Assembly (NCBI GenBank): GCA_963715025.1
Contig: CAVQQQ010000002.1
Coordinates: 1,240,001 to 1,304,000, forward strand
DNA length: 64,000 bases
Direction: 5' to 3'
DNA from: DASSJT01 sp963715025
GTDB lineage: Bacteria > Actinomycetota > Actinomycetes > Actinomycetales > Dermatophilaceae
In this document: piece by piece, positions 18,252 through 27,705 of the stretch
How positions within the stretch are numbered: the first letter of the stretch is position 1
Layout: each line of letters begins with the position of its first letter
The notes under the pieces: model-generated
The model's input: the letters and a program-made list of their open reading frames with translations, nothing else
What the model was told of the DNA's origin: nothing
The model's database searches: none
Made by a program: the position numbers and the translations under genes

Positions 18252-18974
18252 TCAGGGCTTGCGCTTGTCGCGGACCAGCACGATCTGGTTCTGCCGCTTG
18301 ACATCGAACAGCTCGGTCGCCTCGATCAGGTCGCTCAGCTTCCGGTAGCCGTAGTTGCGCGCGTCGAAGGACGCCTGGTTGCCGATCTGGTTGCCAACTT
18401 CGCCGAGCTGCGCCCAGCCGTCGTCGCCGCTCGCCGTGTCGACCGCACTGCGGAGCATCTGCACGAGGCGGGCGTCCCCCCGCAGCTTCTTGGCATCGGT
18501 GCGGGTGAGAGATGGCTCGCCCGGCGCCGTCAACGGCTGTCCGAGGCCCTCGACGTAGGTGAACTGCGAGCAGGCATTGACGAAGGGGTCCGGGGTCTTC
18601 TTCTCGCCGAAGCCGTACACCTTCAGGCCGTCGGTCAGGATCCGCATCACCAGCGGGGTGAAGTCGGCATCGCTCGAGACGATGGCGAAGGCGTCCAGCG
18701 TGCGCGCGTACAGCAGGTCCATCGCATCGATGACCATCGCCATGTCGGAGGCATTCTTCCCCGTGCTGTAGGCGAACTGCTGGACCGGGCGGATCGCATA
18801 GGAGTGGAGCGTGGCCTCCCAGGCCTTCAGGTGCGGGCTCTTCCAGTTGCCGTAGGCCCGGCGGACGTTGGCCGCGCCGTGGCGCGCCACCTCCGCCAGG
18901 ATCACGTCGATCTTCGACGCCGGAGCGTTGTCAGCGTCGATCAACAGCGCGATGCGCTTCTCGCGGTCGTCCAT
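18252..18974 (-). CDS. NYN-domain nuclease with C-terminal OST-HTH domain (LabA-like)
   Basis: A protein of about 240 residues. The NYN (PIN-like) nuclease fold appears as IALLIDADNAP at the start, then SDMAMVIDAMDLLYA and AIVSSDADFTPLVMRI, which supply the acidic metal-binding residues. The C-terminal portion (about 165-240) has the OST-HTH/LOTUS pattern, with YGYRKLSDLIEATELFDV. Such proteins are thought to act on RNA. The ATG at 18974 has AAGGTGG about ten bases upstream; two GTG codons just before it are alternatives. Confidence 0.9.
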   Translation of the reverse strand: MDDREKRIALLIDADNAPASKIDVILAEVARHGAANVRRAYGNWKSPHLKAWEATLHSYAIRPVQQFAYSTGKNASDMAMVIDAMDLLYARTLDAFAIVSSDADFTPLVMRILTDGLKVYGFGEKKTPDPFVNACSQFTYVEGLGQPLTAPGEPSLTRTDAKKLRGDARLVQMLRSAVDTASGDDGWAQLGEVGNQIGNQASFDARNYGYRKLSDLIEATELFDVKRQNQIVLVRDKRKP

Positions 18975-19058
18975 GTCCTGCACCACCTTAGAGTCGGCCG
19001 AGCGTACTCCAGCCCACCGCGCGGTCCGCTCGCGACGCCCCGGATCTCAGCTGGCGTC

Positions 19059-19616
19059 TCAGCCGGTGCGTGCGTAGGTGCCGACCAGACGGCCCTGCGC
19101 GGTGGCGGCGGAGCCGACCGCGCGCAGCGCCTGGTCGAGGGCCGCTCCATCGGGCAAACCGGTCGGGCGTGACAGCGCATAGACGGTGAACCGGTAGTGG
19201 TGCATGCCGCTCGGTGGGCAGGGCCCATAGTACGAGGCGTGCCCGGCCGTGTTCCGTGCCTGCGCGCCGCCCGCGGGCACAGCGCCCCCCTGGACGGCCG
19301 AGGTCCCGACCGGGATGTCCAACACCACCCAGTGCACGAAGGTGCCCCGCGGCGCGTCGGGGTCGTCGACGACCAGCGCCAGCGCAGCGGCTCCGGCCGG
19401 CACTCCTTCCCAGGCCAGGGGTGGAGAGCCCCCCTTGCCGTCACAGGTGTACTGAGCGGGAATGGGCTGCCCGTCCCGGAAGGCGGTGCTGGTCACGCTG
19501 ATCGCGTCCCGCGCTGTCACGATGCTCTCCTCGGGGGTCGTGGGCTGGCCACCGCTGCAGGACACCGCGACTGCCGCCAGAGCGACCAGCGACGCCGTGA
19601 ACATGCGGGAAGGCAC
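19059..19616 (-). CDS. YbhB/YbcL-type PEBP lipoprotein
   Basis: A phosphatidylethanolamine-binding-protein (Raf-kinase-inhibitor-like) family member of about 185 residues. The N-terminus VPSRMFTASLVALAAVAVSC is a lipoprotein signal with the cysteine after AVS. The PEBP signatures are VVDDPDAPRGTFVHW and YYGPCPPSGMHHYRFTVYAL. I chose the GTG at 19616 because it gives a proper basic signal-peptide start; the ATG at 19604 is possible, and a longer upstream frame looks non-coding. The role of the bacterial proteins is unclear; ligand or small-molecule binding outside the cell is likely. Confidence 0.85.
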   Translation of the reverse strand: MPSRMFTASLVALAAVAVSCSGGQPTTPEESIVTARDAISVTSTAFRDGQPIPAQYTCDGKGGSPPLAWEGVPAGAAALALVVDDPDAPRGTFVHWVVLDIPVGTSAVQGGAVPAGGAQARNTAGHASYYGPCPPSGMHHYRFTVYALSRPTGLPDGAALDQALRAVGSAATAQGRLVGTYARTG

Positions 19617-19759
19617 GGATCCAGCGTCCCACGAGAGGGATGGCCCCACGCAGTGTTGTAGGCGTCGGCGCACCGGCGCGTTCCTCAGGAACGGCAGCGC
19701 GACCACCGCCTCGCCGCCATGCTGGTGTTCACGCCTCGAACGCGTCGAAGGAGACAGCC

Positions 19760-20005
19760 ATGCCTGACGAGTACCGCGTTGGCCCGAAAGCGTCACACAT
19801 CGCCGTGCGGCGCGCGCGAGACCAGGAGCCGGCGAAGGCGGCCGACGGACCGATCACGTTCAACCCCGTGTTCGTGGGCCCCGAGGACTGTGACGGCTGC
19901 GACCCCGGACTGACTGTCGTGATCGACGGGCAGGTCTTCGTCGCCGACCTCCAGGGGTGCGACGAGGAGAACTGCTACTACGACTATCCGACGGGCGTCG
20001 CGTAG
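19760..20005 (+). CDS. Small cysteine-containing acidic protein, unknown function
   Basis: An 81-residue protein with a very good ribosome binding site (GAAGGAGACA, six bases before the ATG). The C-terminal half carries four cysteines, in CDGC and GCDEENC, with a run of acidic and aromatic residues (YYDYP). The spacing could bind a metal or form disulphides. No signal peptide or membrane helix is seen. I do not recognise a named family. It converges with the hexapeptide-repeat gene. Confidence 0.75.
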   Translation: MPDEYRVGPKASHIAVRRARDQEPAKAADGPITFNPVFVGPEDCDGCDPGLTVVIDGQVFVADLQGCDEENCYYDYPTGVA

Positions 20006-20064
20006 ACGGCTCGACCGCGACGGCGCACCCTCCGCTTGTCGCGACGTTGCTGACTGGTCGCGGT

Positions 20065-20619
20065 CTATCCACGGGTCGGCCCGTAGGCAGCGCACTGCCG
20101 GCGCATGATCTCGCGCATGGATGTGCCACGCGGGACGCCATAGACGGTGCCGGGGAAGTCCAGCGGCTCCTGCACGGCCCACAGCTCGTCGTGGCGATCC
20201 GGCGAGAACAGCTGCGCCGGTTGCCCGGCCGCGATCCAGCCGATGGGTACGACGGTGCCGGGATCCAGTACCGAGTTCACGTGCAAGACGCTGTTGACGC
20301 GCAGCTCGCAGCCCGCGCAGGCGCGCGAGCCGGGGAACATCGACACCCCAGTCGCGATGAAGACCTCGTCTTCGACCGTGGTGCCGTTGAGATGTGTATG
20401 GGGTCCGATGAGCACAGCGTCACCGACCTGGACCGGGTGGTTGGCGCGCCCGCGCAGGAGCGCAAGCTCCATGACCACGACCTCCGACCCGATCACGACC
20501 GGACCTAGATCACCGTTCAGCAAAGCGCCGTGCAGGACACGGGAACTCGAGCCGATCGTGACGTCACCAGTCACGACGGCGGTGGGCGCAACCCAGGCGG
20601 TCGGATCGATCTGGCCCAT
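20065..20619 (-). CDS. Gamma-carbonic-anhydrase-like hexapeptide (LbH) protein
   Basis: A 184-residue left-handed beta-helix protein. Hexapeptide-type turns run through most of residues 10-130 (IGSSSRVLHGALLNG, VVIGSEVVV, AVLIGPHTHLNG, VFIATGVSMFPG). Histidines in NHPV and GPHTHLN sit where gamma-class carbonic anhydrases place zinc ligands. The remainder is helical, ending MREIMRRQCAAYGPTRG. Enzyme activity cannot be judged from sequence, since many relatives are transferases or inactive. The ATG is at 20619. Confidence 0.8.
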   Translation of the reverse strand: MGQIDPTAWVAPTAVVTGDVTIGSSSRVLHGALLNGDLGPVVIGSEVVVMELALLRGRANHPVQVGDAVLIGPHTHLNGTTVEDEVFIATGVSMFPGSRACAGCELRVNSVLHVNSVLDPGTVVPIGWIAAGQPAQLFSPDRHDELWAVQEPLDFPGTVYGVPRGTSMREIMRRQCAAYGPTRG

Positions 20620-20650
20620 CCGGCGAGCCTAGTAGCGTCCGCCCATCGGG

Positions 20651-21403
20651 TCAGGTGTTGAACTCGTCCTTCGTGCGGCTGCTGTCGCGGAGCTCGCTGG
20701 CCAGCGCCTCCTCGGGCGTCGGCGCCTTCCCCCCAAGGCGTGCAGGGAGGAACACGAGATCGTCTCCCACCAGGGGCGGATACTCCTCCTGCTGGCGGTG
20801 CAGCTGCTCGCTCATGCGCTGGCGCAGGAGCGCGGTGGCCGCCTCGGCGTCATCGCCCCGCGCGACCGTCATCGGCTCGCCCACCGTGACGAAGATCGGG
20901 ATGTTCGTGCGGCCCAGTCGCCTGGGGTGGTCCTTGGTCCAGACCCGCTGAGACCCCCAGATCGTGGTCGGGAGGACGGGCACGCCGGCCAGCTGCGCCA
21001 TGCGCACGGCGCCGGACTTGAACTCCTTGATCTCGAACGAGCGCGAGATCGTCCCCTCCGCGAAGACGCCGACGATCTCGCCAGCCTTCAGCGCGGCCAC
21101 GGCGGCGCGGAAGGAGGCGGTGCCCGCCTGGCGGTCGACGGGGATGTGCTTCATCCCGCGCATGAGGGGGCCGGCCACCCGATGGCTGAAGATCGACTCC
21201 TTGGCCATGAAGCGCACGTAGCGCCCCGAACGGCGAGCCGCCAGACCGGCATACGTGAAGTCCATGTAGCCGGTGTGGTTGATGACCATGACCGCTCCGC
21301 CGGTGCGCGGCACGTTGTCCATGCCCTCCATGCGGAACTTCAGGCCCTCCAACGCGAAGATGGTCCGGGCGACGCCGATGACCGGGCTGTAGACGCGCTC
21401 CAT
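20651..21403 (-). CDS. 1-acyl-sn-glycerol-3-phosphate acyltransferase (PlsC family)
   Basis: A 250-residue membrane-associated acyltransferase that would make phosphatidic acid from lysophosphatidic acid and acyl donors. The catalytic HX4D motif is NHTGYMDF (about residue 42), and FAEGTIS (about residue 115) is the FPEGTRS-type block. The start ATG at 21403 has no ribosome binding site, and a TAGGGT -10-like hexamer lies just upstream, so a leaderless transcript is likely. It diverges from valS, with about 200 bases between. Confidence 0.9.
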   Translation of the reverse strand: MERVYSPVIGVARTIFALEGLKFRMEGMDNVPRTGGAVMVINHTGYMDFTYAGLAARRSGRYVRFMAKESIFSHRVAGPLMRGMKHIPVDRQAGTASFRAAVAALKAGEIVGVFAEGTISRSFEIKEFKSGAVRMAQLAGVPVLPTTIWGSQRVWTKDHPRRLGRTNIPIFVTVGEPMTVARGDDAEAATALLRQRMSEQLHRQQEEYPPLVGDDLVFLPARLGGKAPTPEEALASELRDSSRTKDEFNT

Positions 21404-21412
21404 GTCGCAAAC

Positions 21413-21428
21413 CCTACGGGACCGTAGG
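21413..21428. promoter_or_regulatory. Palindrome overlapping the acyltransferase promoter
   Basis: CCTACGG-GA-CCGTAGG is a perfect inverted repeat with a two-base centre, lying 10 to 25 bases before the start codon of the acyltransferase. Read on the minus strand it overlaps the -10-like TAGGGT. It is a plausible operator for a lipid-responsive repressor; no regulator gene is adjacent. Confidence 0.4.
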
Positions 21429-21601
21429 TTCAGCGTGGAGTCCCCCTCGCTGACACCTCGCGGATACCGGCGACTCATTCGGTATGCCGTGTGGCCGGCT
21501 CGGGCGTGACGGCCGATCCGGACTCCCCCCGTCCCGCGAGCCGGGGTCCGGCACGGCCCGTTGTCCACCACCACCACCCCTGGGATGGAAAGATTCTCCC
21601 C

Positions 21602-24223
21602 ATGACCGATGCCCCCTCCGCCTTCCGCGCTGCCGTCACCCCCGACCGGCCCTCCCTCGACGGGCTGGAGGAGAAGTGGATGCAGGTATGGCGGGAGCAG
21701 GGCACCTACCGCTTCGATCGCAGCAAGACCCGCGACCAGATCTTCTCGATCGACACCCCGCCGCCCACGGCGTCGGGCTCGCTCCACATGGGCCACGTGT
21801 TCAGCTACACCCACACCGACTGCATGGCCCGCTACAAGCGGATGGCGGGCTTCGATGTGTTCTACCCGATCGGCTGGGACGACAACGGCCTGCCCACCGA
21901 GAAGCGCGTCCAGAACTACTACGGCGTGCGCGGGGACGCGACGCTGCCCTATGAGGACGGCTTCCAGCCGCCGCACCGGGGCGACGCGACCTCACTCAAG
22001 GCGGCAGACCAGAGGGCCGTCTCGCGCCAGAACTTCATCGAGCTGTGCGACGAGCTGACGGTGCAGGACGAGGAAGCTTTCGAGAGCCTGTTCCGGCGTC
22101 TCGGGTTCAGCCTCGACTGGGACATCAGCTACCGCACGGTCGACGAGCACTCCCGGGCGACGGCCCAGCAGGCGTTCCTGCGCAACCTCTCCCGCGGCGA
22201 GGCCTACCAGTCCGAGGCCCCTGGCCTCTGGGACGTCACCTTCCAGACCGCGGTCGCCCAGGCCGAGCTCGAGGCGCGCGACTACCCGGGTCACTTCTAC
22301 CGCGTGGCCTTCCACCGCACGGGCGAGGCGCTGGGCGAGAAGGTCTACATCGAGACCACGCGGCCCGAGCTCATCCCTGCCGTGGTCGCGCTGATCGCCC
22401 ACCCCGACGACGAGAGGTATGCCGGACTGTTCGGCACCACGGTCACCTCACCTCTGTTCGGGGTCGAGATTCCGGTGCTGGCCCACCCGGCCGCCGAGCC
22501 GGACAAGGGCGCCGGAATCGCGATGTGCTGCACCTTCGGCGATCTCACCGACGTGCTGTGGTGGCGTGAACTCCAGCTGCCCACGCGGTCAGTGATCACC
22601 CGCGCGGGGCGCCTCCAGGGCGACGTGCCCGAGTGGATCACCCACGGCGATGGAGTCCGCCTCTACGACCGGGAGCTGGCGGGGCGGACCACGTTCAGCG
22701 CCCGGGAGGCGATCGTCGCCGCGCTGCGCGAGTCCGGCGACCTCGAGGGCGAGCCGGTCGGGACCCAGCGCAAGGCCAACTTCTACGAGCGCGGCGAGAA
22801 GCCGCTGGAGATCGTGACCTCGCGGCAGTGGTACATCCGCAACGGCGGCCGCGACGCCGAGCTCAACGCCGAGCTGATCGAGCGCGGCGGCCAGGTCGAC
22901 TTCCACCCGCCCTTCATGCGCGCCCGCTACAAGAACTGGGTCTGGGGACTCAACGGCGACTGGCTGATCAGCCGGCAAAGGTTCTTCGGCGTGCCCATCC
23001 CGGTGTGGTACCCGCTCGACGACAATGCCGAGCCGGACTACGACAAGCCGCTGGTGCCTACCGAGGACCAGCTCCCCATTGACCCGACAACGCAGCCGCC
23101 CGACGGCTACGAGGAGCCGCAGCGCGGCCAGGCGGGCGGCTTTGTCGGCGACCCCGACGTCATGGACACGTGGGCGACCTCGTCCCTCACCCCCCAGATC
23201 GCCGGCGGGTGGCGGGGCGATCCCGACCTGTTCAAGCGGGTCTTCCCCATGGACCTGCGGCCCCAGGCCCACGACATCATCCGCACCTGGCTGTTCTCCA
23301 CCATGGTCCGCGCGCATTTCGAGCACAACTCCGTGCCGTGGCACAACGCGGCCATCAGCGGGTGGATCCTCGACCCCGAGCGCAAGAAGATGAGCAAGTC
23401 CAAGGGCAACGTCGTCACGCCGGAGGACGTGGTCAAGGAGCACAGCGCCGACGCGGTGCGTTACTGGGCCGCCTCCGGCCGACTCGGCACCGACGCCGCC
23501 TACGACACGGGGCAGATGAAAGTCGGCCGCCGACTGGCGATCAAGGTGCTCAATGCCAGCAAGTTCGCCCTGTCGTTCGGCGAGATCTCGGGCGACCTGG
23601 GCAGGGCGGTCACCAACCCGCTCGATCGGGCGATGCTGGCCAGCCTGGCCGAGGTCGTCGACAAGGCGACCGCCGGGTTCGAGTCCTGGGACTACACCCG
23701 CTCCCTGGAGGTCACCGAGTCGTTCTTCTGGAGGTTCTGCGACGACTACCTCGAGCTCGTCAAGGACCGCGCCTACGGCGGTCGGGGCGACGAGGCCGCA
23801 GCCTCGGCCCGCGCAGCGCTGCGCATCGCCCTCGACACCGTGCTGCGGCTGCTCGCACCATTCCTTCCCTACGTCACCGAAGAGGTGTGGTCGTGGTGGA
23901 AGCAGGGTTCGGTGCACCGCAGCACGTGGCCTGTGTCTGGCGAGCTGGCCGCTGGCGTGGGGGGCGACCGGAGCGTGCTCGCCGCCGTCGGCGAGGCCCT
24001 CGCGGGAGTGCGCAAGGCCAAGTCGGATGCCAAGGTCGGCATGCGCGCCGAGGTCGCACGGGTGGTCCTCGCGGGGCCGCCGGCCTGGGCCGACCTGGTC
24101 CGCGCCGCCGAGGCGGATCTGCGGGCAGCCGGTCGCATCTCGGGTGAGCTGGCCTATGCCGAAGCCGAGACGGTCGAGATCCGCGAAACGAGACTCGTCA
24201 CCGCCGAGAAGCCGGCTGGCTGA
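21602..24223 (+). CDS. valS: Valyl-tRNA synthetase
   Basis: A class I aminoacyl-tRNA synthetase of 873 residues. The HIGH-type motif is SGSLHMGHVFSY (about residue 60), and KKMSKSKGN is near residue 600; the editing domain lies between. The sequence following the first motif (GFDVFYPIGWDDNGLPTEKR) is typical of the actinobacterial/archaeal-like ValS group. The ATG at 21602 follows a short gap after the divergent acyltransferase. No T-box is seen in its leader, unlike ileS in this window. Confidence 0.96.
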   Translation: MTDAPSAFRAAVTPDRPSLDGLEEKWMQVWREQGTYRFDRSKTRDQIFSIDTPPPTASGSLHMGHVFSYTHTDCMARYKRMAGFDVFYPIGWDDNGLPTEKRVQNYYGVRGDATLPYEDGFQPPHRGDATSLKAADQRAVSRQNFIELCDELTVQDEEAFESLFRRLGFSLDWDISYRTVDEHSRATAQQAFLRNLSRGEAYQSEAPGLWDVTFQTAVAQAELEARDYPGHFYRVAFHRTGEALGEKVYIETTRPELIPAVVALIAHPDDERYAGLFGTTVTSPLFGVEIPVLAHPAAEPDKGAGIAMCCTFGDLTDVLWWRELQLPTRSVITRAGRLQGDVPEWITHGDGVRLYDRELAGRTTFSAREAIVAALRESGDLEGEPVGTQRKANFYERGEKPLEIVTSRQWYIRNGGRDAELNAELIERGGQVDFHPPFMRARYKNWVWGLNGDWLISRQRFFGVPIPVWYPLDDNAEPDYDKPLVPTEDQLPIDPTTQPPDGYEEPQRGQAGGFVGDPDVMDTWATSSLTPQIAGGWRGDPDLFKRVFPMDLRPQAHDIIRTWLFSTMVRAHFEHNSVPWHNAAISGWILDPERKKMSKSKGNVVTPEDVVKEHSADAVRYWAASGRLGTDAAYDTGQMKVGRRLAIKVLNASKFALSFGEISGDLGRAVTNPLDRAMLASLAEVVDKATAGFESWDYTRSLEVTESFFWRFCDDYLELVKDRAYGGRGDEAAASARAALRIALDTVLRLLAPFLPYVTEEVWSWWKQGSVHRSTWPVSGELAAGVGGDRSVLAAVGEALAGVRKAKSDAKVGMRAEVARVVLAGPPAWADLVRAAEADLRAAGRISGELAYAEAETVEIRETRLVTAEKPAG

Positions 24224-24418
24224 CCCTCGTCCGGGCCAGATGCCCCGATCCCGCCGCCAAACCGGGCGTGGTCCGACTCGCCCCGTCCCTCCTCAGTCCC
24301 TACTCGCAGTCCATGCCGCCTTCACTTGGGGGTTGCCGGTGCCCGGGCTCGGGAGGAGTCTGGTCGTTGGCCGTTGGTCCGACCCGCTCCGGCGGCGACC
24401 CGCACTGTTGGAGGAACC

Positions 24419-26149
24419 ATGAGCCACCACAGATTGCTCACAGCCTGTCTCGCATCAGTCGCTACTGCCCTCACCGGGGCCGCGGTCGCGGTGGCGGCGC
24501 CCACGTCCGATGTCCTTGTCAGTACGGGAAGTCCGGTCGGACCCTTCTCGCAGAACAAGCAGAACGAGCCCGCTGTTGCGATCGACGCGCATGCACCGAA
24601 TGTCGTCGCGGCCGGAGCGAACGAGGAGATTGACGAGGAGTCCTGCGCCGCCGGCGACCCGACGACGTGTCCGTTCACGCCTGGGGTCGGCGTTTCTGGT
24701 GTCTACTTCTCGTTCGATGGTGGCGGGTCGTGGACGCAGCCGACGTACAGCGGGCTGAGCGCCCGCAACTGCCTCGGGCCGGCCGCGTGCGCGCCCGCAG
24801 TGGGCCCCATCGGAACGCTGCCCCACTACTACGCCAACGGTCTCACGGCCGACGGAGACCCAGCGCTGGCCTTCGGCCCACGGCTCGGCACGGACGGCCG
24901 CTTCTCCTGGTCGAACGGCTCACGACTGTACTACGCGAACCTCACCTCGAGCCTCCCCGGCGCTTCGACATTCAAGGGCTTCGAGGCGATCGCGGTTTCG
25001 CGCACCGACGACGTGGCTGCCGCCGCAGCCAGCAACGCCTCTGCGTGGATGGACCCTGTCCTCATCTCGAAGCAGTCGTCGACGACCTTCTCCGACAAGG
25101 AGCAGATCTGGGCGGACAACGCCGAGAGCAGCAGGTTCTTCGGGACTGTCTACGTGTGCTGGGCATCGTTCCGCAGCAACAGCCGGGGCCCGGCCTTCCC
25201 GACGCCGCTCATCGTCTCGCGGTCGTCTGATGGAGGCGCAACCTGGACGACGAGCCAGGTGGGTCCGGCATCAGACAACGGCATCAACCAGCAGGCTGAC
25301 GGCTGCACCATCCGGACCGACAGCAAGGGCAACGCCTACGTCTTCGGCATCGGCGCCCGCGGCGGTCAGGAGTACCAGCTGATGTACCGATCCACTGATG
25401 CTGGCGCTCACTGGACCGGTCCGACCCTCGTGGCTCCGGTCACATCGCCCGGGAAGTTCGACCCGGTCCTGGGCAGGCCCAACATGGACGGTATCGCGGG
25501 AGCACGCACGGATCTGGCCTCCGGGCCGAATGTCGACATCGCCAACGGAGCTCCCTCGGGAACCGATGCGACCGACCAGATCTTCATGACCTGGGCAGAC
25601 GGACGGGACGGGCTCAACCACGAGTCCTTGATGCTGACGTCGTCGGTGAACGGCGGGGCCTCGTGGACTACGCCTGCGGCCTTGTCGCTTACCTCAGGGG
25701 ATCGCCCCTTCTACACGGCTCCGGCGGTGTCACCGGACGGTTCCGATCTCTACATCGTGGCGAACGCCTTCACCACGCCGTACCGGAACGATACGACATC
25801 AGCTCGCGGGCTCGTAGGGTTCGTGCTGCACGCTGACGTCGCCGCTGGCGTGCCCGGCAACTGGTCCACCCTGCACCGCGGAGACGTCGGAGACCCGCGC
25901 GGGACGTCCCAGAACGGACTGACGGCAGAGTTCCTCGGTGACTATGTCTACGGGTCGGCCACACGGGACGCTGTCGTGGGAGTCTGGAACGACGCGTCCA
26001 GCGCGGCCGACTGCCCGGCGATCGACGCCTATCGCGCCTCCTTGTACACGCAAAGCCCTACTGCAGCACCGAATGTGCTCGCGGAGTGCAAGCTCGCCTT
26101 TGGCAACAGCGACATCCGGGGGGCCAGCCTGGCCGACCCGACTCCGTGA
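24419..26149 (+). CDS. Secreted BNR/Asp-box repeat protein, sialidase-like beta-propeller
   Basis: A 576-residue exported protein with a signal peptide over the first 29 residues or so. At least four Asp-box repeats are visible: SFDGGGSW (about 99), SSDGGATW (about 269), STDAGAHW (about 325) and SVNGGASW (about 411). This is the beta-propeller signature of exo-alpha-sialidases and related carbohydrate-binding proteins. I do not see a clear sialidase arginine triad, so enzyme activity is unproven. The ATG at 24419 has GGAGGA upstream, and a hairpin terminator follows the gene. Confidence 0.8.
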   Translation: MSHHRLLTACLASVATALTGAAVAVAAPTSDVLVSTGSPVGPFSQNKQNEPAVAIDAHAPNVVAAGANEEIDEESCAAGDPTTCPFTPGVGVSGVYFSFDGGGSWTQPTYSGLSARNCLGPAACAPAVGPIGTLPHYYANGLTADGDPALAFGPRLGTDGRFSWSNGSRLYYANLTSSLPGASTFKGFEAIAVSRTDDVAAAAASNASAWMDPVLISKQSSTTFSDKEQIWADNAESSRFFGTVYVCWASFRSNSRGPAFPTPLIVSRSSDGGATWTTSQVGPASDNGINQQADGCTIRTDSKGNAYVFGIGARGGQEYQLMYRSTDAGAHWTGPTLVAPVTSPGKFDPVLGRPNMDGIAGARTDLASGPNVDIANGAPSGTDATDQIFMTWADGRDGLNHESLMLTSSVNGGASWTTPAALSLTSGDRPFYTAPAVSPDGSDLYIVANAFTTPYRNDTTSARGLVGFVLHADVAAGVPGNWSTLHRGDVGDPRGTSQNGLTAEFLGDYVYGSATRDAVVGVWNDASSAADCPAIDAYRASLYTQSPTAAPNVLAECKLAFGNSDIRGASLADPTP

Positions 26150-26184
26150 TCTGGGCTGAGCAGCCCACGGCGACACGCTGACTG

Positions 26185-26223
26185 AGCGCTCCCGCTCCCG
26201 GGTTTCCCAGGAGCGGGAGCGCT
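26185..26223 (+). terminator. Hairpin terminator after the Asp-box protein
   Basis: A perfect 14-bp stem, AGCGCTCCCGCTCC paired with GGAGCGGGAGCGCT across an 11-base loop, starts 36 bases after the stop codon. There is no T-tract, as is usual for such hairpins in GC-rich actinobacteria. Confidence 0.75.
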
Positions 26224-26355
26224 TCCTGCTGCGACGGGCGACCACCGGTGTGGCCGAGCTCTTTGCGGTAGGCCCCTCGGCGTGACGCGTTGACGACCTC
26301 CCCGACGGAGGCCAGAGTGTGACCCACTGCAGCGTGGGCGGGAGGTGGGGCTGGC

Positions 26356-27705
26356 GTGCGTCGAGCGGCGTTCCGGGAGTACCTGAAGGGCGCGCTCTGG
26401 GCGATGCCCTCGCTCGCCGTCGTCGTCGCGCTGGCCGCCGGCTCGATCCTGTCGCTGGTGAACATCCCCGCCGACTCACGCTGGGCCCCGATCCTCTTCC
26501 AGGGGACGGCCGACGATGCGCGGAGCCTGCTGATCGGCATCGCGGGGACGATGATCACGGTCATCGCCCTGGTGCTGGGCCTCACCGTGGTGGCCCTCCA
26601 GCTGGCCTCGACCCAGTTCAGCCCGCGGCTGCTCCGCAACTTCCTGCGCGACCTCACCAACCAGCTGACCCTGAGCAGCTTCGTGGCGACGTTCGCCTAC
26701 AGCACGGCCGGCCTCTACACGGTTGGAGTGTCCGCGGGTCGCCGCACCGACGAGTTCCCGCGACTCGCCGTGAGCGGCGCCCTCGTGCTCCTGTTCATCA
26801 GCCTCCTGATGCTGGTCTTCTTCGTCCACCACCTCGCCCACTCGATCCAGATCGACCAGGTGATGGCCGACGTCGAGAGCGCCACCCTGCACGTGGTGCA
26901 CGACTCGCTCGCGCCGGGCAACGACGAGGGCGGCTCGATTGCCACGCCCGCCCAGGCGGTCGCCGTGGCGGCGATGCGGTCGGGCTACGTGCAGACGTTC
27001 CACCTCGATGAGCTGGTTCTGGCCGCCGAGCAGCACGACCTCGTCGTCTCCGTCGTGCCCATGATCGGCGAGCATGTCATCGCGGGCGCACCCCTCGCTT
27101 GGGTGTGGCCCGTGAGTGCGACCGGGCCACTGGAAGCAGGCGGGCGGGACGTCGCGACCGGCGGGCCGGAACTCGCGACCGGTGGGCCGGAGCTTGGGGC
27201 CGTCCACGAGGCGCTCGCCCACGGCATACGCCTGGGGTTCGAGCGTACCGCCGAGCAGGACGTCGCCTTCGGGGTCAGGCAGCTGGCCGACATCGCCTCC
27301 AAGGCCCTCTCCCCCGCCATCAACGATCCCTACACGGCTGTGCAGGCCGTCGACCATCTTTCGGTGATCCTTGCCGCTCTCGCCGCGAGGCCGCTCGGCG
27401 GACAGACGCTCACCGATAGCTCAGGAACCACCCGGGTCAGGGTCCCGGGGCGCGACTGGGACTACTTCCTCGACCTCGGGATCGGTCAGGTCAGGCGGTA
27501 CGGCCACACCGAGCCGCGGGTCGTGATCGCCCTGCTGCGGGTGGCCCGCGACCTCGCGCACTTCTGCGACCCGGGGCGGCGTGCCTCGGTCCGAGCCTAT
27601 GTCGCGGTGCTCCTGGAGGACGTCGAGCGCGATGTCGTCCAGTCGGCCGATCGGGATCCGCTCATCGAGCGGGGCAGGCGGCTGCTCAGCGAGCTCTCAG
27701 ACTGA
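26356..27705 (+). CDS. DUF2254 membrane protein
   Basis: A 449-residue protein of the DUF2254 family. Four hydrophobic helices fill roughly the first 160 residues (LAVVVALAAGSILSLV, TMITVIALVLGLTVVAL, a third near 125 and a fourth after it), followed by a large soluble domain. The family sequence SKALSPAINDPYTAVQAVDHL is near residue 320. GTG at 26356 is preceded by GGGAGG. The function of the family is not established. Its stop overlaps the convergent next gene by nine bases. Confidence 0.9.
   Translation: MRRAAFREYLKGALWAMPSLAVVVALAAGSILSLVNIPADSRWAPILFQGTADDARSLLIGIAGTMITVIALVLGLTVVALQLASTQFSPRLLRNFLRDLTNQLTLSSFVATFAYSTAGLYTVGVSAGRRTDEFPRLAVSGALVLLFISLLMLVFFVHHLAHSIQIDQVMADVESATLHVVHDSLAPGNDEGGSIATPAQAVAVAAMRSGYVQTFHLDELVLAAEQHDLVVSVVPMIGEHVIAGAPLAWVWPVSATGPLEAGGRDVATGGPELATGGPELGAVHEALAHGIRLGFERTAEQDVAFGVRQLADIASKALSPAINDPYTAVQAVDHLSVILAALAARPLGGQTLTDSSGTTRVRVPGRDWDYFLDLGIGQVRRYGHTEPRVVIALLRVARDLAHFCDPGRRASVRAYVAVLLEDVERDVVQSADRDPLIERGRRLLSELSD

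Noticed and set aside
20013..20065. GACCGCGA / TCGCGGTC pairing between two convergent genes
   Set aside because: Only 8 bp with a 37-base loop; too weak to call a terminator.
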